Shown: piece by piece, positions 24,637 through 34,971 of the stretch
Layout: each line of letters begins with the position of its first letter
Position numbering within the stretch: position 1 is the first letter of the stretch
Source: Myxococcus stipitatus
GTDB lineage: Bacteria; Myxococcota; Myxococcia; Myxococcales; Myxococcaceae
DNA length: 64,000 nucleotides
Assembly: GCF_038561935.1 (NCBI RefSeq)
Contig: NZ_CP102770.1
Coordinates: 6,200,001 to 6,264,000 of the forward strand
Direction: 5' to 3'
Notes under the pieces: model-generated
Databases searched by the model: none
Told to the model about the DNA's origin: nothing
The model's input: only the letters and a program-made list of their open reading frames with translations
Program-made: the position numbers and the translations under genes

Positions 24637-25626
24637 ATGAAGGTCATCCGAATCACCAAGCCCGGCGGTCCCGAGGTCCTCGAGGAGGCCGACCGCCCCG
24701 AGCCCGTCGCCGGCCCTGGCGAGCTGAAGGTGCGCGTGCGTGCCTCCGCCCTCAATCGCGCGGACCTCCTGCAGATTCGCGGGCACTACCCCGCCCCGCT
24801 CGACGCGCCCCCGGACATCCCCGGCCTCGAGTACGCGGGCGAGGTGGTCGCCGTCGGCCCCCGGACACACCGGTTCAAGGTCGGCGACCGGGTGATGGGG
24901 CTCGTCGGCGGAGGGGCCTGGTCGGACGTGCTCGTCACACACGAGCGCGAGGCGCTGCCCATCCCCGAGGGCATGGACTTCACCGACGCGGCGGCGCTCC
25001 CGGAGGTGTACCTCACCGCGTACGACGCGCTGGTGCTCCAGGGTGGCCTGAAGCCCGGCGAGACGGTGCTGGTGCACGCGGTGGCCAGCGGCGTGGGCTC
25101 GGCGGCGGCGCTCCTGTGCCAGGCCTCCGGGGCGCGCGTGGTGGGCACGGGGCGCAATGCGGCCAAGCTCGCGCGCGCCTCCGAATGGGGCGTGGAGCAC
25201 ACGGTGCTGTGTGAGTCCGCCCCTCCCCGGTTCGCGGACGCGGTGCGCGCGGTGACTGGCGGCCGGGGCGCGGACCTGTGCCTGGACCTGGTGGGAGGTG
25301 ACTATGTGCCGGAGTCGATGCTGGCGATGACCTCTCGTGGACGGATGGTGTTGGTGGGCCTGGTCGCCGGAGCTCGCGCCGAGGTGAACCTGGGACTGCT
25401 GCTGACGCGGCGCCTGAGCGTGACGGGCACCGTGCTGCGCAGCCGCCCCCTCGAGGAGAAGATGGCCCTCACCCAGAGCGCCGAGCGCCACCTGCTCCCC
25501 CTGTTCCGCTCCGGCGCGCTGCGCCCCGTCGTCGACGCCGTCCTCCCCAAGGCCGAGCTGCGTCAGGGATTGGAGCGGATGGCTCGCAATGACCTGGTGG
25601 GAAAGCTGGTCGTGCGCTGGGGGTAG
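24637..25626 (+). CDS. NAD(P)H quinone oxidoreductase (QOR/PIG3-like MDR family)
   Basis: 329-residue medium-chain dehydrogenase/reductase without zinc ligands. MKVIRITKPGGPEVLEEADRP is the typical QOR start and fixes the ATG at 24637 in a frame open from 24577. The GHYPAP and GLEYAGEVVAVG segments match the PIG3 subgroup; the nucleotide-binding fold is at VHAVASGVGSAAALLCQASGARVVG. Likely reduces quinones with NADPH in the cytoplasm. Upstream it faces yacG; downstream lie two small hairpins. Confidence 0.9.
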   Translation: MKVIRITKPGGPEVLEEADRPEPVAGPGELKVRVRASALNRADLLQIRGHYPAPLDAPPDIPGLEYAGEVVAVGPRTHRFKVGDRVMGLVGGGAWSDVLVTHEREALPIPEGMDFTDAAALPEVYLTAYDALVLQGGLKPGETVLVHAVASGVGSAAALLCQASGARVVGTGRNAAKLARASEWGVEHTVLCESAPPRFADAVRAVTGGRGADLCLDLVGGDYVPESMLAMTSRGRMVLVGLVAGARAEVNLGLLLTRRLSVTGTVLRSRPLEEKMALTQSAERHLLPLFRSGALRPVVDAVLPKAELRQGLERMARNDLVGKLVVRWG

Positions 25627-25920
25627 AAGGACCGCTTGCGGGATGCAAGCGTTCTGTGTCCAACACAGACATGCCCTTGCGATCACATAGGCAAGCAGCC
25701 TGTTCCGCTCAAGATTGGCAACGAAAGCTCTCTCTGGATAACCAGACCTCCCCTCAAGAGCCTTCATCGCTGGCGCCAGTCTCCGCGAACAGAGACGCAG
25801 TTGCGGCCACGTCCCTGTCGGCCAGCTCCATTCAGACTCGCTGAAACACGGCCCTTCCCCATCGCGGAGGCTCTGGGCTGCTCGTGTTTTTCCGAGGCGC
25901 ACGCCTCGACGAGAACGGTC
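25627..25920. other. Intergenic region with two tandem perfect hairpins before the kinase-STAND operon
   Basis: CGCTTGC/GCAAGCG (25633-25639, 25645-25651) and CTGTGT/ACACAG (25654-25659, 25663-25668) lie back to back just after the oxidoreductase stop. No T-run follows, so they act as a weak terminator or RNA stem. The next 250 bases are less GC-rich than the coding flanks and should contain the promoter of the kinase operon; I see no convincing -35/-10 pair and no small gene. Confidence 0.45.
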
Positions 25921-28758
<2,838 letters not shown>

Positions 28759-28765
28759 GGCGCGC

Positions 28766-29785
28766 ATGAGCACCATTCAGAGACATGTTTCGCGGGTGCC
28801 TGTGCTGGCCGCGGTGGTGATGTCGCTGTGGGCCTGCGTGGCTTCGGCGCAGCGCGTGGATGCGCCGCTGGAGGTGGGGGGCAAGCGCCCCTGGGCCGTG
28901 GGCGTGTCCCGAGCGCGGCAACAGCAGGCCCAGGTCTACTTCTACGAGGGCAATGAGCGGCTGCGGGAGTCGGTCTTCGTGGATGCCGCCCGGAGCTACA
29001 AGCGCGCGCTCGAGCAGTGGAACCACCCGGCGATCCACTACAACCTGGCGCTGACCCTGATGAACCTCGACCAACCCATCGAGGTCTACAATCACTTGCA
29101 GCAGGCGATGCGCCACGGAGCCGAGCCGCTCGACAGCGGCCGGTATGAACATGCCCGCGCGTACAAGGCGCTCCTCGAGAAGCAGCTCGCCTGGGTGGAT
29201 GTCCGGTGTGATGAACAGGGGGCTATCGTGACGTTGAACGGTCAGCCCCTGTTCACGGCGCCCGGCAGGTATCAAGGGCTCATCCGGCCTGGGTTGCACA
29301 GCATCATCGCGTTCAAGGACGGTTTCTTGCCCACGGAGAAGCGGCAGCCGCTGATGCCGGGCGAGAAGACCGAGCTCAAGCTGGAGCTGTACACGGAAGA
29401 GGAGGTCATCCGATACAACCGGCGGTGGCCCGCCTGGATGCCGTGGACGATGCTGGGCGCCGGACTGGCGGCGGCGGGCGGCGGCGGTGTCTTGCATTGG
29501 AAGTCTCGCGAGTCATTCCAGGACTTCGACTCGCGCATCGAGCCGACGGGCACCCGGATGACCGACGAACTGTCCTCGCTGCGCAGGCAGGGCTCGAGTT
29601 TCCGGACGGGAGCCATCATCGGCTACTCAGCGGGCGGCGCCGCGGTGGTGACCGGGGCCGTCCTCCTCTACCTCAACCGCGAGCGAGCCTATCGCATCAA
29701 CGTCGAAGACAACGCTCCGGGCGTCGTCATCGCTCCCGCCGTCGGTGCTTCGTCCCACGGAGTCGTGGGCACGGTTCGCTTCTAG
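28766..29785 (+). CDS. TPR and PEGA-domain membrane protein
   Basis: 339 residues. Signal peptide (VPVLAAVVMSLWACVASAQ), then TPR-like helices (FYEGNERLRESVFVDAARSYKRALEQWNHPAIHYNLALTL in pieces), a PEGA-type beta domain (VRCDEQGAIVTLNGQPLF, APGRYQGLIRPGLHSIIAFKDGF), and two hydrophobic segments (MPWTMLGAGLAAAGGGGVL; GAIIGYSAGGAAVVTGAVLLYL). PEGA domains are common extracytoplasmic modules in myxobacteria. GAGG precedes the ATG by six bases. Lies between the kinase-STAND gene and the DUF4215 lipoprotein gene, with gaps of 7 and 10 bases, so it is part of the same transcript. It may be the envelope-side partner of the kinase. Confidence 0.82.
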   Translation: MSTIQRHVSRVPVLAAVVMSLWACVASAQRVDAPLEVGGKRPWAVGVSRARQQQAQVYFYEGNERLRESVFVDAARSYKRALEQWNHPAIHYNLALTLMNLDQPIEVYNHLQQAMRHGAEPLDSGRYEHARAYKALLEKQLAWVDVRCDEQGAIVTLNGQPLFTAPGRYQGLIRPGLHSIIAFKDGFLPTEKRQPLMPGEKTELKLELYTEEEVIRYNRRWPAWMPWTMLGAGLAAAGGGGVLHWKSRESFQDFDSRIEPTGTRMTDELSSLRRQGSSFRTGAIIGYSAGGAAVVTGAVLLYLNRERAYRINVEDNAPGVVIAPAVGASSHGVVGTVRF

Positions 29786-29795
29786 GAGACGCGAC

Positions 29796-31589
29796 ATGAA
29801 TCGAATCCCACGGAATCTGGGCCTCGTCTCCTTCGTCTTCCTCGTCCTCCCGTTCCTGAGCGCATGCACGGGGGCCGAGAGCGTCACCTGCGAGTCCGGA
29901 CTGGTGTGCCCCGGGAGCCGGAAATGCGCGATCAGCGGAGACATGTGCGTCTCCAAGACGTGTGGCAATACCCTCGTGGAAGCCGCCGAGGAGTGTGACG
30001 ACGGAAACAACACCGACGGCGACGGGTGCACGTCCGAGTGCTTCCGGGAGTCATGCGGTGACGGCACGACGCAGCGCCGGATCGGTGAGCTCTGCGACGA
30101 TGGAAACCAGGTGGGCGGCGATGGGTGCAGCGCGAACTGCCGCTCGGTGGAGATCTGCGGCAATGGCGTCACGGACGCCAACACCGCCGAGGAATGCGAC
30201 GACGGGAACACCGTGAGCGGCGATGGGTGCAGCGTGAACTGCCTCACCGAAGGCTGCGGCAACGGCGTCGTGGACCGCGCCTCACAGGAGCGGTGCGACG
30301 ATGGAAACCGCGAGGGTGGAGATGGCTGTAGCGCGGACTGCTCGTCCACCGAGAGCTGTGGCAATGGAATCGTTGACACCATCGTAGGCGAGGTGTGCGA
30401 CGACGGAAACAAGCGCCCCGGGGATGGGTGCAGCGCGGACTGTCGCTCGAATGAGCAATGTGGAAATCGCTTGCTCGAACCGGCCCTCGGTGAGGTCTGT
30501 GACGACGGGAATCGCCAGAGTGGAGATGGATGCAGCGAGAACTGCACCTCCACCGAGCAATGCGGCAATGGCATCATCGACACCGCCGTTGGCGAGGTCT
30601 GTGACGGCGGAAACACCCGCAACGGCGATGGGTGCAGCGCGGATTGTCGCTCGAACGAGAGGTGTGGAAACGGCTTGGTCGACGTCTACATGGGCGAAGT
30701 CTGCGATGATGGCGACACGGACAGCGGCGATGGGTGCAGTGCCGACTGCCACTCCACTGAACGGTGCGGGAATGGAATCCGCGACACAGCCGTGGGAGAG
30801 GTCTGTGATGATGGCAACGTCACTGGCAAGGACGGATGCGCTTCGGACTGTCGCTCGACGGATCTCTGCGGGAACAACGTCCTGGACGTTCGCGAGCAGT
30901 GCGACGACGGCAACAACCTCGACACCGACAGTTGTCTTTCAAACTGCACCCTCGCGATGTGCGGCGATGGCATCCAGAATACATCACAGGGACGCGCCGA
31001 AGCCTGCGACGATGGGAACACCAGCGACTGTGGCACGTGCAATCATGACTGCACGCAACGACAGCCCTTGAGTCCGGCAACGGGATTCATCACGGTGGCT
31101 GGACTCCTCTGGGATAGTGAAATCATCACCATCGGAGCAGGCTCCGTGCGATATGGATTCGAATTTGACGCAAACGACTCCGTCGCCTTGTTCAACAGGT
31201 CCGTCAGCATCGTGGACTTCCCCCCTCCACCTCCCCCGCCCACCCCCGCCCCCTCCACCCTGGAAATCGTCGCGGACAGGCTCGTTGAACAGATTCAACT
31301 CGTGGCGGATACCGGCACCCACCGACTCCCAATCACCGCCTCCCGAGTCGCAGGAACCACCAATGTGAAGCTGGTGGCCAGGGAACCCGGTGCGGCTGGA
31401 AATCAACTCATCACAGAGTCTGTCTCTGCCTCTGAGTTCGTGGTCCAGTCGATGAGCGGCGGATATGGCCGGGATTGCCCCACCAACAAGGGCTGTGTCG
31501 ATGATGACGACTGCGCGTTCACCTCGCCCAGAGGGAGCCGATGCTTGAAAGCCCCCGAGCAGCCCCGAGGAATCTGTCAACCCTGGTAG
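29796..31589 (+). CDS. DUF4215 cysteine-rich repeat lipoprotein (11 repeats)
   Basis: 597 residues; ATG at 29796 with AGGAG eight bases upstream. A lipoprotein signal ends at LPFLSAC (Cys24). Residues 56-421 contain 11 tandem repeats of the myxobacterial Cys-rich (DUF4215) type, pattern CGNGxxD..xGEVCDDGNxxxGDGCSADC, about 33 residues each. The acidic DDGN/GDGC loops look like calcium-binding loops. Repeats 5-9 are the most alike; repeats 10-11 are decayed. The last 175 residues are a different beta-rich region with a PPPPPPPTPAP linker, a VAREPGAAGN string and a Cys-rich end (CPTNKGCVDDDDC). Predicted surface lipoprotein, perhaps an adhesin or stalk, in an operon with the kinase-STAND gene. 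Confidence 0.87.
   Translation: MNRIPRNLGLVSFVFLVLPFLSACTGAESVTCESGLVCPGSRKCAISGDMCVSKTCGNTLVEAAEECDDGNNTDGDGCTSECFRESCGDGTTQRRIGELCDDGNQVGGDGCSANCRSVEICGNGVTDANTAEECDDGNTVSGDGCSVNCLTEGCGNGVVDRASQERCDDGNREGGDGCSADCSSTESCGNGIVDTIVGEVCDDGNKRPGDGCSADCRSNEQCGNRLLEPALGEVCDDGNRQSGDGCSENCTSTEQCGNGIIDTAVGEVCDGGNTRNGDGCSADCRSNERCGNGLVDVYMGEVCDDGDTDSGDGCSADCHSTERCGNGIRDTAVGEVCDDGNVTGKDGCASDCRSTDLCGNNVLDVREQCDDGNNLDTDSCLSNCTLAMCGDGIQNTSQGRAEACDDGNTSDCGTCNHDCTQRQPLSPATGFITVAGLLWDSEIITIGAGSVRYGFEFDANDSVALFNRSVSIVDFPPPPPPPTPAPSTLEIVADRLVEQIQLVADTGTHRLPITASRVAGTTNVKLVAREPGAAGNQLITESVSASEFVVQSMSGGYGRDCPTNKGCVDDDDCAFTSPRGSRCLKAPEQPRGICQPW
29961..31058 (+). repeat. Coding tandem repeats (DUF4215), about 100 bases per unit
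   Basis: Eleven in-frame copies, each beginning with TGYGGNAAYG-like codons for CGNG and containing GACGAYGGNAA for DDGN. The DNA keeps recognisable identity between units 5 to 9, as expected from unequal crossing-over within the gene. It lies wholly inside the lipoprotein gene. Confidence 0.8.
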
Positions 31590-31635
31590 CAACAGACAGT
31601 TGCACCGCCCGCCCACGTCCGTATCCTCCGCCGCC

Positions 31636-32673
31636 ATGGCCACCCACTTCGACCCCAGCGCCGCCGCACAGCCGGGTTCCGGCGTCTTCGGACTCCCCCA
31701 CTCTCCCGACGAGGCGCACGTCGTCCTCATCCCCGTCCCCTTCGAGGCCACCACCAGCTACGGCGGTGGCACGTCCGACGGCCCCGCCGCCGTCCTCGAT
31801 GCCAGCCGCCAGGTGGACCTCTTCGACGTCGAGACGGGCCGCCCCTACGAGCGCGGCATCGCCATGCTCCCCGAGTCCCAGGAGCTTCGCGACTGGAACA
31901 CCCGCGCCAAGGAGCGCGCCCAGGTCGTCATCGAGGCCGGTGGAATCCACTCCGGCGAGGCGGAGCTCCTCGCCGCCGCCAAGGACGTCAACGCCCTCTG
32001 CGACCAGATGAACGACTACGTCTACCGCACCGCCAAACACTGGCTGGACCAGGGCAAGCGCGTGGCGGCCGTCGGCGGAGACCACTCCATCTCCTTCGGC
32101 ATCATCCGCGCCCACGCCGAGAAGTACCCCGGCCTCGGCGTGCTGCACCTGGATGCCCACGCCGACCTGCGCGTCGCCTACGAGGGCTTCACCTGGTCCC
32201 ACGCCTCCATCATGTACAACGTCGCCGAGCGCATCCCCGGCGTGAAGACGCTGGTCCAGGTCGGCCTGCGCGACATGAGCCAGGAAGAGCACCGCTACAT
32301 CGAGGACTCCAAGGGCCGCGTCCACGGCTTCTTCGACGCCACCCTCCAGAACAAGCGCTTCGACGGCATCCCCTGGAACCGCCAGGTCGATGAAATCGTC
32401 GCCCTGCTCCCCCAGCACGTCTACCTGTCGTTCGACATCGACGGCCTGGACCCCGTCCTCTGCCCCCACACCGGCACGCCCGTCCCCGGCGGCCTGTCCT
32501 TCCCCGAGGCCATCGCCCTGCTGTCCGGCGTGGCCCGCTCCGGCCGCACCATCGTCGGCTTCGACCTGACGGAAGTCGCCCCCGACCCCGAGGGCGGTGA
32601 GTGGGACGGCAACGTGGGGGCTCGCCTGCTCTACAAGATGATTGGCTGGATGCTGAAGTCCCAGAAGGCCTGA
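31636..32673 (+). CDS. speB: Agmatinase / ureohydrolase family protein
   Basis: 345-residue arginase-fold enzyme that would hydrolyse agmatine to putrescine and urea in polyamine synthesis. All binuclear manganese ligands are present: His150 (VGGDHS), Asp173, His175 and Asp177 (LDAHADLR), Asp267 and Asp269 (SFDIDGLDP). The GTPVPGGLSFPEA string fits the agmatinase-like subgroup; a formiminoglutamase-type relative cannot be excluded. ATG at 31636 is chosen, since it starts a compact N-terminal arm. Converges with a response-regulator gene, three bases between stops. Confidence 0.9.
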   Translation: MATHFDPSAAAQPGSGVFGLPHSPDEAHVVLIPVPFEATTSYGGGTSDGPAAVLDASRQVDLFDVETGRPYERGIAMLPESQELRDWNTRAKERAQVVIEAGGIHSGEAELLAAAKDVNALCDQMNDYVYRTAKHWLDQGKRVAAVGGDHSISFGIIRAHAEKYPGLGVLHLDAHADLRVAYEGFTWSHASIMYNVAERIPGVKTLVQVGLRDMSQEEHRYIEDSKGRVHGFFDATLQNKRFDGIPWNRQVDEIVALLPQHVYLSFDIDGLDPVLCPHTGTPVPGGLSFPEAIALLSGVARSGRTIVGFDLTEVAPDPEGGEWDGNVGARLLYKMIGWMLKSQKA

Positions 32674-32676
32674 GCC

Positions 32677-33312
32677 TCAGCTCACGCTGCCCTTCGTCAG
32701 CCGCAAGCCGAACGGAGCCCCCCGGACCACCGGGGGCTCCACGGGCAGCGCCCCTCCCTGCGGACGCGCCAGCTCGGTGGCCACTCCGTCCATGGACTCG
32801 AGCTGCGCCCGAAGCGACTCCAACACCGAGCGGTCCACCGGGGCTCCCGCCTCCAACCGCCGCAGCTGCCGCCGTGCTTCCTCCAGCGGCCCCTGAAGCG
32901 CTCTCGCCGCCCACTGGCCCCACGGGGTCCCCGGCAGATGCCCGGCCCCCTGGGCCGTCCTGGGCGCGTCGACCAGGGACTTGTGGATCAGCGCCTCGAA
33001 GTCCGTGATTTCGAAGGGCTTGTGCAGGAAGGCATCCGCCTCTGGCGCCCCCTGGGGCAGCACGGCGCTCAAGAGGATGACGGGCACGGCGTTGAGCTCC
33101 GCGTCCCGCTTGAGGCGGCGACAGAGCTCCACCCCGCTCAGCCGAGGCATCATGTGGTCCGTCACCACGAGGTGGGGCCGACACGCCCGAGCCATGGCCA
33201 GGGCCTCTTCCCCATCCCGCGCCTTCACCACTTCGTGGCCCAGGTCCTCCACCACATGACTGAGGACTTCCAGCACCGCGGGCTCATCATCCGCGACCAG
33301 GACAAGACTCAT
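32677..33312 (-). CDS. Single-domain response regulator with helical C-terminal extension
   Basis: 211 residues. ATG at 33312 is fixed by GGAG seven bases upstream; the frame extends to 33480 without a ribosome site. Receiver domain at residues 1-120: acidic D8-D9, phosphoacceptor Asp52 (LVVTDHMMPRLSG), Ser/Thr in ILLSAV and Lys in FLHKPF. The remaining 90 residues are helical and Arg/Leu-rich with no DNA-binding or enzyme motif (AARALQGPLEEARRQLRRLEAG). Output is therefore probably protein-protein. Divergent from the HtrA gene. Confidence 0.83.
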   Translation of the reverse strand: MSLVLVADDEPAVLEVLSHVVEDLGHEVVKARDGEEALAMARACRPHLVVTDHMMPRLSGVELCRRLKRDAELNAVPVILLSAVLPQGAPEADAFLHKPFEITDFEALIHKSLVDAPRTAQGAGHLPGTPWGQWAARALQGPLEEARRQLRRLEAGAPVDRSVLESLRAQLESMDGVATELARPQGGALPVEPPVVRGAPFGLRLTKGSVS

Positions 33313-33482
33313 GCTTCCGCTCCTCCGCTCCAACGCGGCCCCCAAGCCACGCCGCCAGGACTTCGGCCTGCCCCTGGGATGCTGCCAAACTTCAGGGACC
33401 CGCCGCCTCCCGGTGATGCAATCGTTCACGGACGTGAAGAGTGATCTATGAAAGGCAACGCAGCGCCTCCAGCGAATCATGG

Positions 33483-33519
33483 GAATGACGCCCGCTTCCC
33501 GACAGTCGGGCTGTCATTC
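33483..33519. promoter_or_regulatory. Long imperfect palindrome upstream of htrA-like gene
   Basis: Outer arms GAATGAC (33483-33489) and GTCATTC (33513-33519) enclose inner arms CCCGAC (33498-33503) and GTCGGG (33505-33510). It lies 36 bases before the HtrA start and may be an operator for envelope-stress control, or a leader RNA hairpin. No known regulator consensus is recognised. Confidence 0.4.
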
Positions 33520-33555
33520 CGTCAACAATCCGCCGAGGGCGCACGGAGGGCAGAC

Positions 33556-34896
33556 ATGAAGGCAGGAGTCATGAGGTGGGGGCTGGTGGTGGCGATGCTG
33601 GTGTCCAGCGGAGCGCACGCGGACCTGGCTCGGCGGCGCGATGCCGTCGTGGAGGTGGTGCAGAAGGTCTCCCCGGCCGTCGTCTACATCGGCACCGAAC
33701 AGGAGGTGGAGTCGCGCTTCCGCCGCCGCTCCCCGCTGGAAGAGTTCTTCGGTGGCATGGGCGGCGGGTCCGAGCGCCAGAAGATCGAGGGCCTGGGCAG
33801 CGGCGTCATCATCGACCCGACCGGCATCATCGTCACCAATGACCACGTCATCCGAGGCGCGTCCGCCATCCACGTCGTGCTCGCGGATGGTCGCTCGTAC
33901 GAGGCGGAGGTCATCGGCAGCGACGCGGGCAATGACGTGGCCGTCCTCAAGGTGGCGGCGAAGGAAGCGCTGCCCATCGCCAAGCTGGGCACCAGCTCCG
34001 ACCTGATGATTGGCGAGACGGTGGTGGCCATCGGCAGTCCGTTCGGCCTGAGCAAGACGGTGACCGCGGGCGTGGTGTCCGCCACCGGACGCACCTTCCG
34101 CGCGGACAACCGCGTGTACAACGACTTCGTCCAGACGGACGCGGCCATCAACCCGGGCAACTCCGGGGGGCCGCTGCTCAACGTCGACGGGGAGATCATC
34201 GGCATCAACACCGCCATCTTCGGCGGCGGTGCCCAGGGCATCGGCTTCGCCATCCCCGCGGACAAGGTGCGCCGCATCGTCGACGAGCTCACCCGCTTCG
34301 GGAAGATGCGCCCCTCGTGGGTGGGCATCGACACGGTGGACCTCAAGCCGCGCGTGGCCCGGCAGCTGGGCTGGGACCGCTCCTATGGCGCGCTGGTGAC
34401 CGCCGTGGAAGCCGGCAGCCCCGCCGCCCAGGCAGGCGTGCGGCGCGGAGACATCGTCGCGGAGCTGGGGGGCTCGCGCATCCAGGACGCCGAGGACTTC
34501 GACACCCGCGTGCGCGGCTACCCCGCCCGCTCCGCCTTCCCCCTCTCCCTCTTCCGGGACGGCGGCCTGCGCACCCTCCAGCTCACGCCGTCCGAGTTCC
34601 CCGTGCGGATGGTCGAGTCCCTCGCCTGGGACCGGCTGGGACTCAAAGTGAAGGACGCCCGGGTGGGGCTGGCGGTGTCCGGCATCCGCGCGGGCTCCGT
34701 GGCGGCGGAGGCGGGGCTGGAGCCCGGCGATATCATTCTTCGAGTGAACAACCAGCCCGTGGGCACGGCCGAGGCGTTCAAGGAAGCCCTGCTCACGGCC
34801 CGGCGCGGAAGGAGTGTCCTGTTGCTCGTGAGACGGGGCCGCTACGGTTACCACGTCACCCTGCCCTTCGAGCAGGACACCGGCCAGAGCCTGTAG
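33556..34896 (+). CDS. HtrA/DegQ-like serine protease with two PDZ domains
   Basis: 446-residue periplasmic protease/chaperone that degrades misfolded envelope proteins. ATG at 33556 follows GGAGGGCAGAC; the product starts with a signal peptide (VVAMLVSSGAHA). Trypsin-like domain with catalytic His97 (VTNDHVI), Asp127 (GNDVAVLKV) and Ser203 (NPGNSGGPL); the FRRRSPLEEFFGG segment is the LA loop seen in DegP/DegQ. PDZ1 follows near residues 255-345 (ALVTAVEAGSPAAQAGVRRGDIVAELGG) and PDZ2 near 360-446 (SGIRAGSVAAEAGLEPGDIILRVN). An inverted repeat lies in its leader. Confidence 0.93.
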   Translation: MKAGVMRWGLVVAMLVSSGAHADLARRRDAVVEVVQKVSPAVVYIGTEQEVESRFRRRSPLEEFFGGMGGGSERQKIEGLGSGVIIDPTGIIVTNDHVIRGASAIHVVLADGRSYEAEVIGSDAGNDVAVLKVAAKEALPIAKLGTSSDLMIGETVVAIGSPFGLSKTVTAGVVSATGRTFRADNRVYNDFVQTDAAINPGNSGGPLLNVDGEIIGINTAIFGGGAQGIGFAIPADKVRRIVDELTRFGKMRPSWVGIDTVDLKPRVARQLGWDRSYGALVTAVEAGSPAAQAGVRRGDIVAELGGSRIQDAEDFDTRVRGYPARSAFPLSLFRDGGLRTLQLTPSEFPVRMVESLAWDRLGLKVKDARVGLAVSGIRAGSVAAEAGLEPGDIILRVNNQPVGTAEAFKEALLTARRGRSVLLLVRRGRYGYHVTLPFEQDTGQSL

Positions 34897-34971
34897 CAGG
34901 ACGTATTTGAGGGGTGTCGACGGGTTCCTCGGATTCCAGAGGGGACGCCTCTCGCACTAGCATGCGAGCCC

